Assembly: GCA_028698175.1 (NCBI GenBank)
Contig: JAQVDU010000003.1
Location: forward strand, 1-48,218
From: a bacterium
GTDB lineage: Bacteria; Hydrothermota; 32-111
Direction of reading: 5' to 3'
Length of the DNA: 48,218 bases
In this document: positions 1-9,171 of the stretch, one piece after another
Numbering within the stretch: position 1 is the first letter of the stretch
Layout of the letters: every line of letters begins with the position of its first letter
Position numbers and translations under genes: made by a program
The notes under the pieces: model-generated
The model's input: only the letters and a program-made list of their open reading frames with translations
What the model was told of the DNA's origin: nothing
Database searches by the model: none

Positions 1-372
1 CTGCTCCTCGTTTCTTGAGGGAAGCGTGAAAAAATATCGCACAGCTTCATTTGAAGTCATTCCGTTATAGATTATACCCAATTCCCGTATCCTCTTTGCA
101 TACTCTTCCTGGGTTGTCCATTTTTTGTTGCCTTTGAAGAACATGTGCTCGTAAAGGTGCGACAATCCGCAGTTATCGGGAGTCTGAGTGTATGCTCCGT
201 TCTTGACCGCTATCTCAATCGTCACAATCGGCTCGCTTCCTGCCTTTATCATTATGACTTCAAGACCATTATCGAGAACTATGCTTTTGAATTCCCTGTC
301 GAGTATAGTCTCTCCGAAGAGGCTTGAAAATGACGACAAGATAAGAGCCGAGATAATCAGAAAACGCTTCAT
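1..372 (-). CDS. M16 family (insulinase-like) zinc peptidase, N-terminal part, truncated by window edge
   Basis: Reverse-strand ORF from ATG at 372, MKRFLIISALILSSFSSLFGETILDREFKSIVLDNGLEVIMIKAGSEP...; signal peptide and HxxEH motif (HLYEH). Not in the ORF track because it runs off the window. ATGA overlap with upstream gene. Confidence 0.88.
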   Translation of the reverse strand, partial: MKRFLIISALILSSFSSLFGETILDREFKSIVLDNGLEVIMIKAGSEPIVTIEIAVKNGAYTQTPDNCGLSHLYEHMFFKGNKKWTTQEEYAKRIRELGIIYNGMTSNEAVRYFFTLPSRNEEQ

Positions 373-1316
373 ATTTTCTCCTTTATGCTTTTTTTCTCAG
401 TCAAAAAGAACAAGCCGCCCAAGAGACTGAAAAGAACCGTTATGATGAAAAACGAGAGCGACAATGCTACGGTCTGCTCTCTGGCGGTTCCTCCGAAGAA
501 TGTTATGTACGCCCACTCCCTAAGTCCAAGTCCGTTTATTGTGAGTGGTATCATGCTTATCACCGAGATGAATGGGACGTATATTAAAAGGTCAATGAAA
601 GTGATGTCAAGATCTTGTGAAAGAACTATGAAGTAGTTGGTGAAGACAAATACAAGTTGAATCATGAAGGAGAGGGTTAGATTTATAACTAGCTGTCTTT
701 TATGGTTTTTTATAAGCCTTAGGGATGTGAAAAGAGAGTTTATCTTTTCTCCAAATTTCAGCACTTTTATTTTGGAAAACAAAGAGAAGAAGAATCCGAA
801 GATTCTGTCATTTGCAATCGAAGCGAAGAAGAGAACCGATAGGATTATGCCTCCGGCTGAAAGAGGAATAAAGTATTTGATCTGCACCCTGTTGAAAAAA
901 ATTATCGGCATTATGGTAACATAGGTGACGATGCCCAAAAGGCCGAGCCATCTTTCAATAAGAATGGAAGAAATCACATCGGATAGCTGTTTATCCTTGT
1001 CTGCTATGTAAATCCCCCTTATAACGTCCGTTCCTACCGTTGAAGGAAGGAAATTGCCGAAAAAGAGGCCTATTATGTAAATTTTAAATGAACGAAAAAC
1101 GGAAACATTGAAGCCATACAACTTCAAAACCATCTGCCACCTTAAAGCGAGGATGTACGTGAAAATAAAATTTGTGAGGAAAGCCAGAACAATAAAAATC
1201 AAGTTGGAATTACGCATAACCTCCAATGTTCCGAAGAAGTCTATTTTTGCAAATATGAAATAGAGTATGAGGAGCGTTACTGCGATCCTTGCAAGAGAGA
1301 GTAAAAATTGTTTCAT
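369..1316 (-). CDS. Lysylphosphatidylglycerol synthase TM region / UPF0104 family membrane protein
   Basis: 315 aa, multiple TM helices, motifs such as FFGNFLPSTVGTDVIRG and PLTINGLGLREWAY typical of the family. Confidence 0.8.
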   Translation of the reverse strand: MKQFLLSLARIAVTLLILYFIFAKIDFFGTLEVMRNSNLIFIVLAFLTNFIFTYILALRWQMVLKLYGFNVSVFRSFKIYIIGLFFGNFLPSTVGTDVIRGIYIADKDKQLSDVISSILIERWLGLLGIVTYVTIMPIIFFNRVQIKYFIPLSAGGIILSVLFFASIANDRIFGFFFSLFSKIKVLKFGEKINSLFTSLRLIKNHKRQLVINLTLSFMIQLVFVFTNYFIVLSQDLDITFIDLLIYVPFISVISMIPLTINGLGLREWAYITFFGGTAREQTVALSLSFFIITVLFSLLGGLFFLTEKKSIKEKI

Positions 1317-1322
1317 TGAATA

Positions 1323-1350
1323 AATATATGTTAAGGATACTATTTGTCAA
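1323..1350 (-). promoter_or_regulatory. Sigma70-type promoter, TTGACA-16-TATATT, 6 nt before ATG at 1316
   Basis: Minus strand: -35 at 1345-1350, -10 at 1323-1328; no Shine-Dalgarno between -10 and ATG. Confidence 0.65.
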
Positions 1351-1391
1351 GGGGAAAGCTTGTTCGCTGGAGTAAGTCGGCGCTACGCTAA

Positions 1392-1757
1392 TTCAGTTAA
1401 AGGTTACAAGTTAAAAGTTAAAAGGTAATTCACAGTTGAGTAAGATTTTATCTTTACAGGCATACTCAAAAATTTCAGTGCGGCTTAAGCACTGGGATTC
1501 AATGTTTAGGAGTCTGTGGGGACATTCCTTCGGTGTGTCCCCACAACAGAATTCAATTCTTATTGAACTGGTAAGCCCAAAGTGAATGAGAACATTATCA
1601 CAAGGCAGGTCATCATGTGGGTTGGGGACAGCACTTGTACTGTCCCCACTATATGACTGCTGTTTTCAGCATTCCAACTCTAACCCATCATGATATGCTG
1701 CCGGTGATGATGTCCGAATGAACACTAAACTGTTCAGTTAAAGGTTACAAGTTAAAA
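1392..1757. repeat. REP/MITE-like hairpin island bounded by 25-bp direct repeats
   Basis: TTCAGTTAAAGGTTACAAGTTAAAA at 1392-1416 and 1733-1757; hairpins 1476-1494 (CAGTGC..GCACTG), 1515-1545 (TGTGGGGACA..TGTCCCCACA) and 1623-1648 (TGGGGACAG..CTGTCCCCA). Confidence 0.6.
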
Positions 1758-1831
1758 AGATAAAATAGCCACAGGAAAACCACTTGCACTGACCCTGTTT
1801 CACCGGACTACTCTTTAATTCATTTTTTCCC

Positions 1832-1859
1832 TTGACAAGTCCGGCCTGAAAATTATATT
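1832..1859 (+). promoter_or_regulatory. Sigma70-type promoter for hsp20, TTGACA-16-TATATT
   Basis: -35 at 1832-1837, -10 at 1854-1859; leader carries AAGGAGGA before ATG 1887. Confidence 0.65.
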
Positions 1860-1886
1860 TTAGCAAAACAACAAGGAGGACATAAA

Positions 1887-2336
1887 ATGAAGAACACTTT
1901 GCAGAAGTTTTCGCCTATGAATGACCTTTTCGACCTCAGAAAGGAGATTGATTCAATGTTTGACAACAGATTCTTCGGAGGAATGCTTCAGAGGTTCGGC
2001 GAACAGGCATGGGCTCCGGTTATGGACATTGTCGAAAGCGACAAGGACTTCACGGTGAAAGTAGAGCTTCCGGGAATGAAGAAAGAGGAGATCAAGATAA
2101 ACATTGAAAACAATATCCTTTCCATAGAGGGAGAGAGAAAGAGCGAATCCGAAGAGAAGGGAAAGACATTCCACAGAATCGAGAGGTCCTACGGATCATT
2201 CTACAGAGCCGTCTCCCTTCCCAAGCAGATTGACGAACAGAAGATAAAGGCCTCTTTCAACGACGGCCTTCTGACAGTGGTGCTTCCGAAATCGGACATT
2301 GCAAAGACAAAGGCGATCGAGATCACAGACAAGTGA
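1887..2336 (+). CDS. Small heat shock protein, Hsp20/alpha-crystallin family
   Basis: 149 aa; alpha-crystallin domain (MDIVESDKDFTVKVELPGMKKEEIKINIENNILSIEGER...). Confidence 0.95.
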   Translation: MKNTLQKFSPMNDLFDLRKEIDSMFDNRFFGGMLQRFGEQAWAPVMDIVESDKDFTVKVELPGMKKEEIKINIENNILSIEGERKSESEEKGKTFHRIERSYGSFYRAVSLPKQIDEQKIKASFNDGLLTVVLPKSDIAKTKAIEITDK

Positions 2337-2360
2337 GGTCTGATTAAACCAATCAGTTAA

Positions 2361-2389
2361 AAGACGCCCGGAAAGGGCGTCTTTTTTTT
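2361..2389 (+). terminator. Intrinsic terminator after hsp20
   Basis: GACGCCC/GGGCGTC stem (2363-2369 with 2375-2381), followed by a run of T. Confidence 0.85.
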
Positions 2390-2396
2390 CTCTTTG

Positions 2397-2424
2397 TTGA
2401 CAAATTTCAAATAATCTATATATT
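2397..2424 (+). promoter_or_regulatory. Sigma70-type promoter TTGACA-16-TATATT, 8 nt before ATG 2433
   Basis: -35 2397-2402, -10 2419-2424; AGATTTCT then ATG; no SD. Confidence 0.65.
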
Positions 2425-2432
2425 AGATTTCT

Positions 2433-4151
2433 ATGTTGGCAAAATTCATTCTATCTTACTATTCAAAAGCTCCCCTGAAGGTTTTCTTTGGTTTCGTGAT
2501 GCTGATACTTGTAGACCTTGCCCAGCTCTTCGTGCCGAGGATGGGCCAAAAGGCGATAGACCTTATTGCTTCGGGCAATCAGGACGTCTCCGGGCTGTTT
2601 TGGCTCTCGCTTATAACAATAGGACTCGCATTGAGCATAGGCATATGCAGGTTCACCTGGAGAATGATAATAATAGGAACATCACATTTTATTGAGAATG
2701 ACTTTAAAAACAAATTATATGACCATCTTTTAAAGCTTGATTCCAATTTCTTCAACAAAACAAAGACAGGCGACATAATGGCTCATATGACAAATGACAT
2801 GCAGGCGATAAGAATGTCAACGGCATTCGGAATGATATCCGGATTTGACGCGATATTCCTCTTCACGGCCGCTTTGATTTTCATGCTGAACCTTGACGTG
2901 AAACTGACTCTTCTGGCTATGGCGCCCCTTCCGATAATCTCTCTGATAACTCTCTTTGCGATGAAGCTGATGTTCAGATACTTCAGGGACGTCCAGGAGT
3001 CCTTTTCCCAGCTCACTGACAAAGTGCAGGAGCTTTTAAGCGGAATAAAAGTAATTCAGGCATTCAGGCAGGAAGACAAGGAGCGTAAAAGGTTCAATGT
3101 GACGAGCAAGGATTATGTCAAAAAGAACATTGACCTTATAATGCTCTGGGGAACGATGTTTCCCCTGATTTTTCTTTTTGCAGATTTGGGGGCGGCGATA
3201 GTGCTATACATGGGAGGCCAGTATGCGATTCTCGGCAGCATAACCCCAGGGGAGTTTGTCGCTTTCTTTGTATATCTCGGCATAATCACTTGGCCTATGA
3301 TGGCTGTGGGCTGGGCATCCAATATTTTTCAGAGGGGAAACGCATCATACAAGAGGGTATATGAATTTTTGAAGGAGGAGGCGAAGATAATCGACAATGA
3401 AGATGCAAGGCATGTATCATTGCGGGGAAATATCGAACTCAAAGACATTACTTTCGGCTATCAGGATAAAGTTGTTCTGAAAGGACTCTCAATGAACATA
3501 AAGCAGGGAGAGTATGTGGGAATAATCGGAAGAATAGGAACGGGAAAATCGACTATAGCAAAGCTCATACTGAGGATTCTTGAGCCGCAGAGAGGAGAGA
3601 TTCTTTTTGACGGGTTGAGTTATAAAAAAATAAAGATAGATTCGGTGAGGGATTCGATAGGGTACGTCCCCCAGGATTCATTTTTGTTTTCAATGTCGAT
3701 AATGGACAATATAAAATTCGGCAGACGGGACGCCACAGACGAAGAGGTGCAGGATGTCGTCAAAGCATCCGCATTCTATAAAGACCTAATTGATTTCAAG
3801 CACGGGCTTGACACTATAGTGGGTGAAAAGGGAGTCACTCTTTCCGGAGGCCAGAAGCAGAGGCTCTGCATCGCCAGAGCGCTGATACGTAAGCCTAAAA
3901 TCCTCATTCTTGACGACGCTTTGAGCGCGGTTGACACTAACACGGAGAAAGAGATACTCGGAAATCTGAGCGAATACTCCAAGGGAATTACTACAATCGT
4001 AATTTCCCACAGGATATCGTCATTTATCAATGCAGACAGCATATATGTGCTTGGAGATGAAAAAGTGGAATCATGCGGCAAGCATTCGGAGCTTATAGTG
4101 AGCTCGCCACTCTACAGGGAATTTTACAGAATTCAAAGGCTGGAAGATTAG
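2433..4151 (+). CDS. ABC exporter, permease/ATP-binding subunit (degenerate Walker B half)
   Basis: 572 aa; TMD plus NBD, Walker A GRIGTGKST, signature LSGGQKQR, Walker B ILILDDALSAVD (Asp at catalytic Glu position). Confidence 0.92.
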   Translation: MLAKFILSYYSKAPLKVFFGFVMLILVDLAQLFVPRMGQKAIDLIASGNQDVSGLFWLSLITIGLALSIGICRFTWRMIIIGTSHFIENDFKNKLYDHLLKLDSNFFNKTKTGDIMAHMTNDMQAIRMSTAFGMISGFDAIFLFTAALIFMLNLDVKLTLLAMAPLPIISLITLFAMKLMFRYFRDVQESFSQLTDKVQELLSGIKVIQAFRQEDKERKRFNVTSKDYVKKNIDLIMLWGTMFPLIFLFADLGAAIVLYMGGQYAILGSITPGEFVAFFVYLGIITWPMMAVGWASNIFQRGNASYKRVYEFLKEEAKIIDNEDARHVSLRGNIELKDITFGYQDKVVLKGLSMNIKQGEYVGIIGRIGTGKSTIAKLILRILEPQRGEILFDGLSYKKIKIDSVRDSIGYVPQDSFLFSMSIMDNIKFGRRDATDEEVQDVVKASAFYKDLIDFKHGLDTIVGEKGVTLSGGQKQRLCIARALIRKPKILILDDALSAVDTNTEKEILGNLSEYSKGITTIVISHRISSFINADSIYVLGDEKVESCGKHSELIVSSPLYREFYRIQRLED

Positions 4152-4152
4152 T

Positions 4153-6204
4153 ATGGAAGAAGAAAGGCAGTACAAGACATCCGACAAGAATCTGCTGAAG
4201 AATATTTGGACGTATTCCAAAAAATATCTATTTCAGATAATCCTGACCTTCATATTCCTCATCATTATGAGCATTCTGCAGATTGTTCTCCCTGTTATTT
4301 CCAAAACCGCGATAGACAATTACATTCAAAAAAACTACACTGCTTTAAAATTGTCGGACAAATCGAGGGAAGTATATGAAAAGAATTCCGCATATTCGTA
4401 TAAGGCAGACTCTCTGTTATTCGTCCCTTCGAGAGTGATAACAAAGGATGAATACTATCTTATGAAGAGAGACTCCGTTATGCTTGAAGAGAAATATTAT
4501 CCTGTCGAATTAAAATACAGAGATTACCTTGAAGAGGAAAGCATCGATTATATACACGTGGGTGATTTCTGCCTGGTCGAGCAGAATTCTTTGAAATCTA
4601 TGGATGACAGATATCTGAGAGAGGTGAGGGGGAAGGACATATCAAGCGTAAAGAGATTCGCTTTGTTATATGTTCTCCTTCTTGTTGTGTCATTTTTATT
4701 CAATTACATGCAGGTCATCATTCTGGCTATCGTTTCGGAAAACATAATGTATGACATGAGGGACAGGATGATGAAACACCTGATGTCCCTCTCCATGGAT
4801 TTCTTTCATAAAAATCCGCTTGGCCGCCTAGTGACAAGGGCGACAAACGACATTGCCGCTCTAAGGGAGCTCTTTACGGATGTTTTCATCTACTCGGCAA
4901 AGGACATTCTCACGATCATAGGGGTCATTATAATAATGTTCAGAATGTCGTGGAAGCTCTCCCTTGTAGTTCTCGGCGCTATGCCTTTTGTGATTATCCT
5001 TCTCCTTCTTTTTCAGAAATTCGCAAGGGGGGCTTACAGGGACGTAAGGACAACACTGGCAAAAGTCAATGCCTTTCTCTCCGAGGCAATAACCGGTGTC
5101 TCCCTCATTCAGGCATTTCATCAGGAGAAGCAGTCCTATGATGATTTTTCCGTGACAGGCAAAAATTATTACAAAGCCAACATGAATCAGCTCTTTATAT
5201 TCTCCATATTCAGGCCTCTCATAGACGTAATGTCATACATAACAATAGCAGTGATGATTTATGTGGGAGGAAGAGGAATATTCAACGGAGAGTTCACCAT
5301 AGGGATACTCTTTGCATTTTTGTCTTATATAGAGCTATTCTTCAGGCCGATTTTTGATTTCTCCGAAAAGTACAACATATACCAGTCAGCAATGGCTTCA
5401 TCCGAGAGGATATTCCTCCTTCTTGACGAAAAACCGTCAATAAAGGAGAGCGATAACCCGATAAAGCCGAAAGAGATCCTCGGAAAGATTGAATTCAAAA
5501 ACGTCACTTTTGAGTACAAAAAGAATGAACCTGTTCTTCGGGACGTATCATTCACAATCGAACCAAATACTTCCGCAGCCTTTGTCGGAGCAACAGGAGC
5601 CGGAAAGACAACCCTGATAAACCTTTTAATGAGATACTATGACCCGCAGGAGGGAGAGATACTGATAGACAAAGTGAACATAAAAGATATGCCGATTGAG
5701 TTTCTGCGCTCCTATTTCGGACTTGTAATGCAGGATGTGATGATATTTTCAGGCGACATCAAGTACAATATTCTTTTAAACAGAGATATAGAAGAAAAGA
5801 GGATGATTGAATATGCAGAGTATGTGAATGCAGACAAGTTCATAAACAAAATCCCCGGAAACTATTCCGCAATGCTCAATGAGAGGGGGTCAAACCTCTC
5901 AACAGGCCAGAGGCAGCTTCTCGCATTCGCCAGAGCTCTTGTGGACCAGCCGAAGGTTCTGGTGCTTGACGAAGCGACTTCAAATATTGATTCAGAGACA
6001 GAGTATCTCATACAGGATGCTATAAAGAAAATAATGAACGACAGGACTACAATAGCGATTGCTCACCGCCTTTCAACAATTCAGGATGCGGACAGAATAT
6101 ACGCTCTTCATAAAGGAAAAATTGTGGAGCAGGGGAACCACAGAGAGCTTCTCTCAAACAGAAAATATTACTATGACCTCTACAAGCTCCAGTATGTGAA
6201 ATAG
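4153..6204 (+). CDS. ABC exporter, permease/ATP-binding partner subunit with extracytoplasmic insertion
   Basis: 683 aa; Walker A GATGAGKTT, signature LSTGQRQL, Walker B VLVLDEATSNID; ~110-residue polar insertion after the first TM segment. Confidence 0.92.
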   Translation: MEEERQYKTSDKNLLKNIWTYSKKYLFQIILTFIFLIIMSILQIVLPVISKTAIDNYIQKNYTALKLSDKSREVYEKNSAYSYKADSLLFVPSRVITKDEYYLMKRDSVMLEEKYYPVELKYRDYLEEESIDYIHVGDFCLVEQNSLKSMDDRYLREVRGKDISSVKRFALLYVLLLVVSFLFNYMQVIILAIVSENIMYDMRDRMMKHLMSLSMDFFHKNPLGRLVTRATNDIAALRELFTDVFIYSAKDILTIIGVIIIMFRMSWKLSLVVLGAMPFVIILLLLFQKFARGAYRDVRTTLAKVNAFLSEAITGVSLIQAFHQEKQSYDDFSVTGKNYYKANMNQLFIFSIFRPLIDVMSYITIAVMIYVGGRGIFNGEFTIGILFAFLSYIELFFRPIFDFSEKYNIYQSAMASSERIFLLLDEKPSIKESDNPIKPKEILGKIEFKNVTFEYKKNEPVLRDVSFTIEPNTSAAFVGATGAGKTTLINLLMRYYDPQEGEILIDKVNIKDMPIEFLRSYFGLVMQDVMIFSGDIKYNILLNRDIEEKRMIEYAEYVNADKFINKIPGNYSAMLNERGSNLSTGQRQLLAFARALVDQPKVLVLDEATSNIDSETEYLIQDAIKKIMNDRTTIAIAHRLSTIQDADRIYALHKGKIVEQGNHRELLSNRKYYYDLYKLQYVK

Positions 6205-6240
6205 AAAATCAAAAAGCAAACCCTTTAAAAATCTACTTTC

Positions 6241-6269
6241 TTGACATAACTATCCCATTATGATATACT
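6241..6269 (+). promoter_or_regulatory. Sigma70-type promoter for secD, TTGACA-17-TATACT
   Basis: -35 6241-6246, -10 6264-6269; AGGAGG SD before ATG 6310. Confidence 0.7.
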
Positions 6270-6309
6270 TCATTGTTTTTATAATTATATATAATGCATA
6301 GGAGGCTTA

Positions 6310-7848
6310 ATGAAACTGGATATCAGATGGAGAGTTCTGATTGTAGCGCTGGTGTTGGTACTTTCTGTTTATCAACTCTATTTTACCTACAGATACTACA
6401 CTTTGTCCAATGAGGATAAGGTAAAGATGAAACCGGAGGAGATAAGCCGTTTAAAAGACAGGGCTCTTCACCTCGGTCTCGACCTTCAAGGCGGAATGAA
6501 CCTGATACTCGAAGTCGACAAGACCCAGCTCTCCAAAGACGAGGCTGACGGAGCTGTGGACAGAGCTCTGGAGATACTTAGAAACAGAATCGACCAGTTC
6601 GGAGTCTCCGAACCCACAATTGAAAAACAGGGCGCAAACAGAATCAATATACAGCTGCCCGGTGTGGTGGACAGAGAGAGGGCAAAGATGCTTCTCGGAC
6701 AGACCGCTCAGCTTGAATTCAGAATCGTAGCCGAAAATGACGTTTTTCAGAAGCTTATAGAGAATATTGACAAGAGGCTTGATGACCTCAAATATGAAGA
6801 GAATGAGCGTCTCGGAGCATCAGTTGATTTCAACGGCTCTGATTTTATTGTTTATCCTGAAAATATTCCGGTTATAAAGGATATTCTTGCAAATGAAGAG
6901 ATAAAGAAGCTCATTCCCGCCGACTACATAATTATGTGGGGCAGGGAGAAAGAGAAGGAGGGAACGACTGCCACGATGCTCTGCCTTGTAGACAGAAATC
7001 CTGTTTTAAAGGGAGACGCCATACTTGAAGCGCTTCCCGGAATAGGCACGAGCGACAATCCGTACGGAGTGAAAGTCCAGCTCACCATGAACAGAACCGC
7101 AAAAAACAAATGGGCATCCATCACCGGCTCAAACATCGGCAGAAGGATAGCATTTTCGCTTGATTCGGTTATTGTGTCTGCACCAGTGGTAAGGGAGAGA
7201 ATTCCTTCGGGAAACACTGAAATTTCAATGGGCACCGGAACAATAGACGACGCAAAGGACCTCGCCATAATACTCAAGGCGGGAGCTCTTCCCGCGCCGG
7301 TTAAAATTGTCGAGGAGCGTTCCGTTGGGCCTACCCTCGGATCCGATTCCATAAATCAGGGAATCAAATCAATGATTTACGGTGCGCTGGTTGTCTTTAT
7401 TTTCATGGCAATCTACTATGCAATGTCAGGCCTCATCGCTAACCTTGCAATGATACTGAATATGATAATCCTCCTTGCAGTGCTCTCTCTGTTCAGAGCG
7501 ACTTTGACTCTGCCGGGCATGGCAGGACTGATACTTCTCATAGGAACGGCAATCGACGCAAATGTCCTTATATTTGAAAGAATAAGAGAGGAGATAGCAT
7601 CTGGAAAGACAATGAAAACGGCAATATCAACTGGCTATGCAAAGGCATTCACTACGATTCTTGATGCCAACCTTACTTCGCTTCTGACAGCCCTGATACT
7701 CTACTGGTTCGGCACCGGGCCTATTAAGGGTTTCGCAATAACATTGGGCATAGGACTCGTGGTCAGCTTCTTCACTGCGATATTTGTCACGAGAATCATC
7801 TTTGATCTTATAACCAGCAATAAAAACTTTAAGCGGCTTTCAATATAA
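6310..7848 (+). CDS. secD: Protein translocase subunit SecD
   Basis: 512 aa; LGLDLQGGMNLILEVD, P1 domain, LAIILKAGALPAPVKIVEERSVGPTLG, GTAIDANVLIFERIREE. Confidence 0.96.
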   Translation: MKLDIRWRVLIVALVLVLSVYQLYFTYRYYTLSNEDKVKMKPEEISRLKDRALHLGLDLQGGMNLILEVDKTQLSKDEADGAVDRALEILRNRIDQFGVSEPTIEKQGANRINIQLPGVVDRERAKMLLGQTAQLEFRIVAENDVFQKLIENIDKRLDDLKYEENERLGASVDFNGSDFIVYPENIPVIKDILANEEIKKLIPADYIIMWGREKEKEGTTATMLCLVDRNPVLKGDAILEALPGIGTSDNPYGVKVQLTMNRTAKNKWASITGSNIGRRIAFSLDSVIVSAPVVRERIPSGNTEISMGTGTIDDAKDLAIILKAGALPAPVKIVEERSVGPTLGSDSINQGIKSMIYGALVVFIFMAIYYAMSGLIANLAMILNMIILLAVLSLFRATLTLPGMAGLILLIGTAIDANVLIFERIREEIASGKTMKTAISTGYAKAFTTILDANLTSLLTALILYWFGTGPIKGFAITLGIGLVVSFFTAIFVTRIIFDLITSNKNFKRLSI

Positions 7849-7854
7849 GGAGGA

Positions 7855-9165
7855 ATGATGTCATTCTTAAAAATAAAGCTTCCGGAAATACAGTTTACAA
7901 AGAACAGAAAATACACATACGTTCTGTCTCTCGTTCTTATACTCATAGGACTCATTTCAATGTTTGTAAAGGGAGGCCTTGAGTCTGGAATAGATTTTAC
8001 CGGAGGAATAGTCCTTCAGGTCCATTTTGACAAAGAAGTCCACATTGACCAGCTGAGAAGCGCCGTGGAATCGGCAGGCTATAAAAACTCAATGATTCAA
8101 AAGTACGGCACGTCAAATGATTTCCTGATAAAGGTTCAGGGAGATTATGAAAAAGAGAAGGATACCATAGGCCCTGTTGTGACCGAGTATGCAACATACC
8201 CCAATCCCACCTACGGTGAAAAATCAGTCGCCTTGAAGGTGAAAGTGAAGGACAAAGAGAGCGCAATCAAAAACGTCTTTCTCCGTTCGGCAATCTTCTC
8301 TTCCGTTCAGGAAGTGAGCGCTGTTGACAAATACGACATGCTTGAAGAATCCGGAGCGATTACAATAGCAGTCGAAGGTTTTGCGAAAGACACAATAATA
8401 GACCTTTATGTCTTTGCAACCGACTATTCGGATAACGTAGGCCCAGAGAAGCTTATAAAAATTCAAGTGGCAAAAGACAAAAAAACCGCATCAGCGGTTT
8501 TGTCCGAATGGGTTGACACGACAGCATCAAAGACGGAAGCAAAGAGTGTCGTCTTCTCACCATCGGAAAAGCTTGTAAACCAGCTTAATGAAGCATTCAA
8601 AGAGAACAGCATCCGAGTCGACAGGGAAGAGGTCGTGGGAGCCGCAATGTCAAAGGAGCTTCAGCTGAAATCATTCTGGGTTGTGCTCTTCGGCATGCTT
8701 GCGATTCTTGCTTACATCTGGTTTAGGTTCACATTCCGGTTCGGAGTCGCTTCAGTTCTGGCTATCTTGCATGACGTTCTGATTACTTTGGGATTTCTCT
8801 CTCTTACAGGCCGTGAAATGTCAATCCAGATAATCGCGGCTCTGCTCACCCTGATAGGTTATTCTATAAATGATTCAATCATAGTATCGGACAGGATACG
8901 CGAAAACATCAAACTTATGAGAAAGGATTCTTTCGACCAGATAGTTAACAGGTCCTTAAATCAGGTCCTCGGAAGAACATTGATAACTGCGGGAACGACC
9001 CTATTCGTGCTTATCAGCCTGTTTTTATTCGGCGGAACAGTCATAAATGATTTTGCATTTGTTCTTATAGTGGGAATTATAGTGGGAACATACTCTTCCG
9101 ACTTTATCGTGGCGCCCCTTGTTCTTGACTGGGAGCTCAAGTATCCCACAAAAAAGAGGGGGTGA
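7855..9165 (+). CDS. secF: Protein translocase subunit SecF with enlarged periplasmic domain
   Basis: 436 aa; GIDFTGGIVLQV, VVGAAMSKELQLKSF, TLIGYSINDSIIVSDRIREN; ~130 aa longer than typical SecF. Confidence 0.94.
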   Translation: MMSFLKIKLPEIQFTKNRKYTYVLSLVLILIGLISMFVKGGLESGIDFTGGIVLQVHFDKEVHIDQLRSAVESAGYKNSMIQKYGTSNDFLIKVQGDYEKEKDTIGPVVTEYATYPNPTYGEKSVALKVKVKDKESAIKNVFLRSAIFSSVQEVSAVDKYDMLEESGAITIAVEGFAKDTIIDLYVFATDYSDNVGPEKLIKIQVAKDKKTASAVLSEWVDTTASKTEAKSVVFSPSEKLVNQLNEAFKENSIRVDREEVVGAAMSKELQLKSFWVVLFGMLAILAYIWFRFTFRFGVASVLAILHDVLITLGFLSLTGREMSIQIIAALLTLIGYSINDSIIVSDRIRENIKLMRKDSFDQIVNRSLNQVLGRTLITAGTTLFVLISLFLFGGTVINDFAFVLIVGIIVGTYSSDFIVAPLVLDWELKYPTKKRG

Positions 9166-9171
9166 CGGAGT

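Noticed and set aside
6924-7352. 142-aa minus-strand ORF inside secD
   Set aside because: Antisense shadow of a conserved gene; no SD, no recognisable domain. The same applies to the other antisense ORFs in the track.
8483-8505. Short inverted repeat AAAACCGC-ATCA-GCGGTTTT within secF
   Set aside because: Inside the coding sequence with no T-tract role or gene boundary nearby; likely chance.
9163-9165. UGA reassigned to an amino acid (alternative genetic code)
   Set aside because: Many clear genes in the window end in TGA at the expected C-terminus, so UGA is a normal stop here; only local readthrough remains possible.
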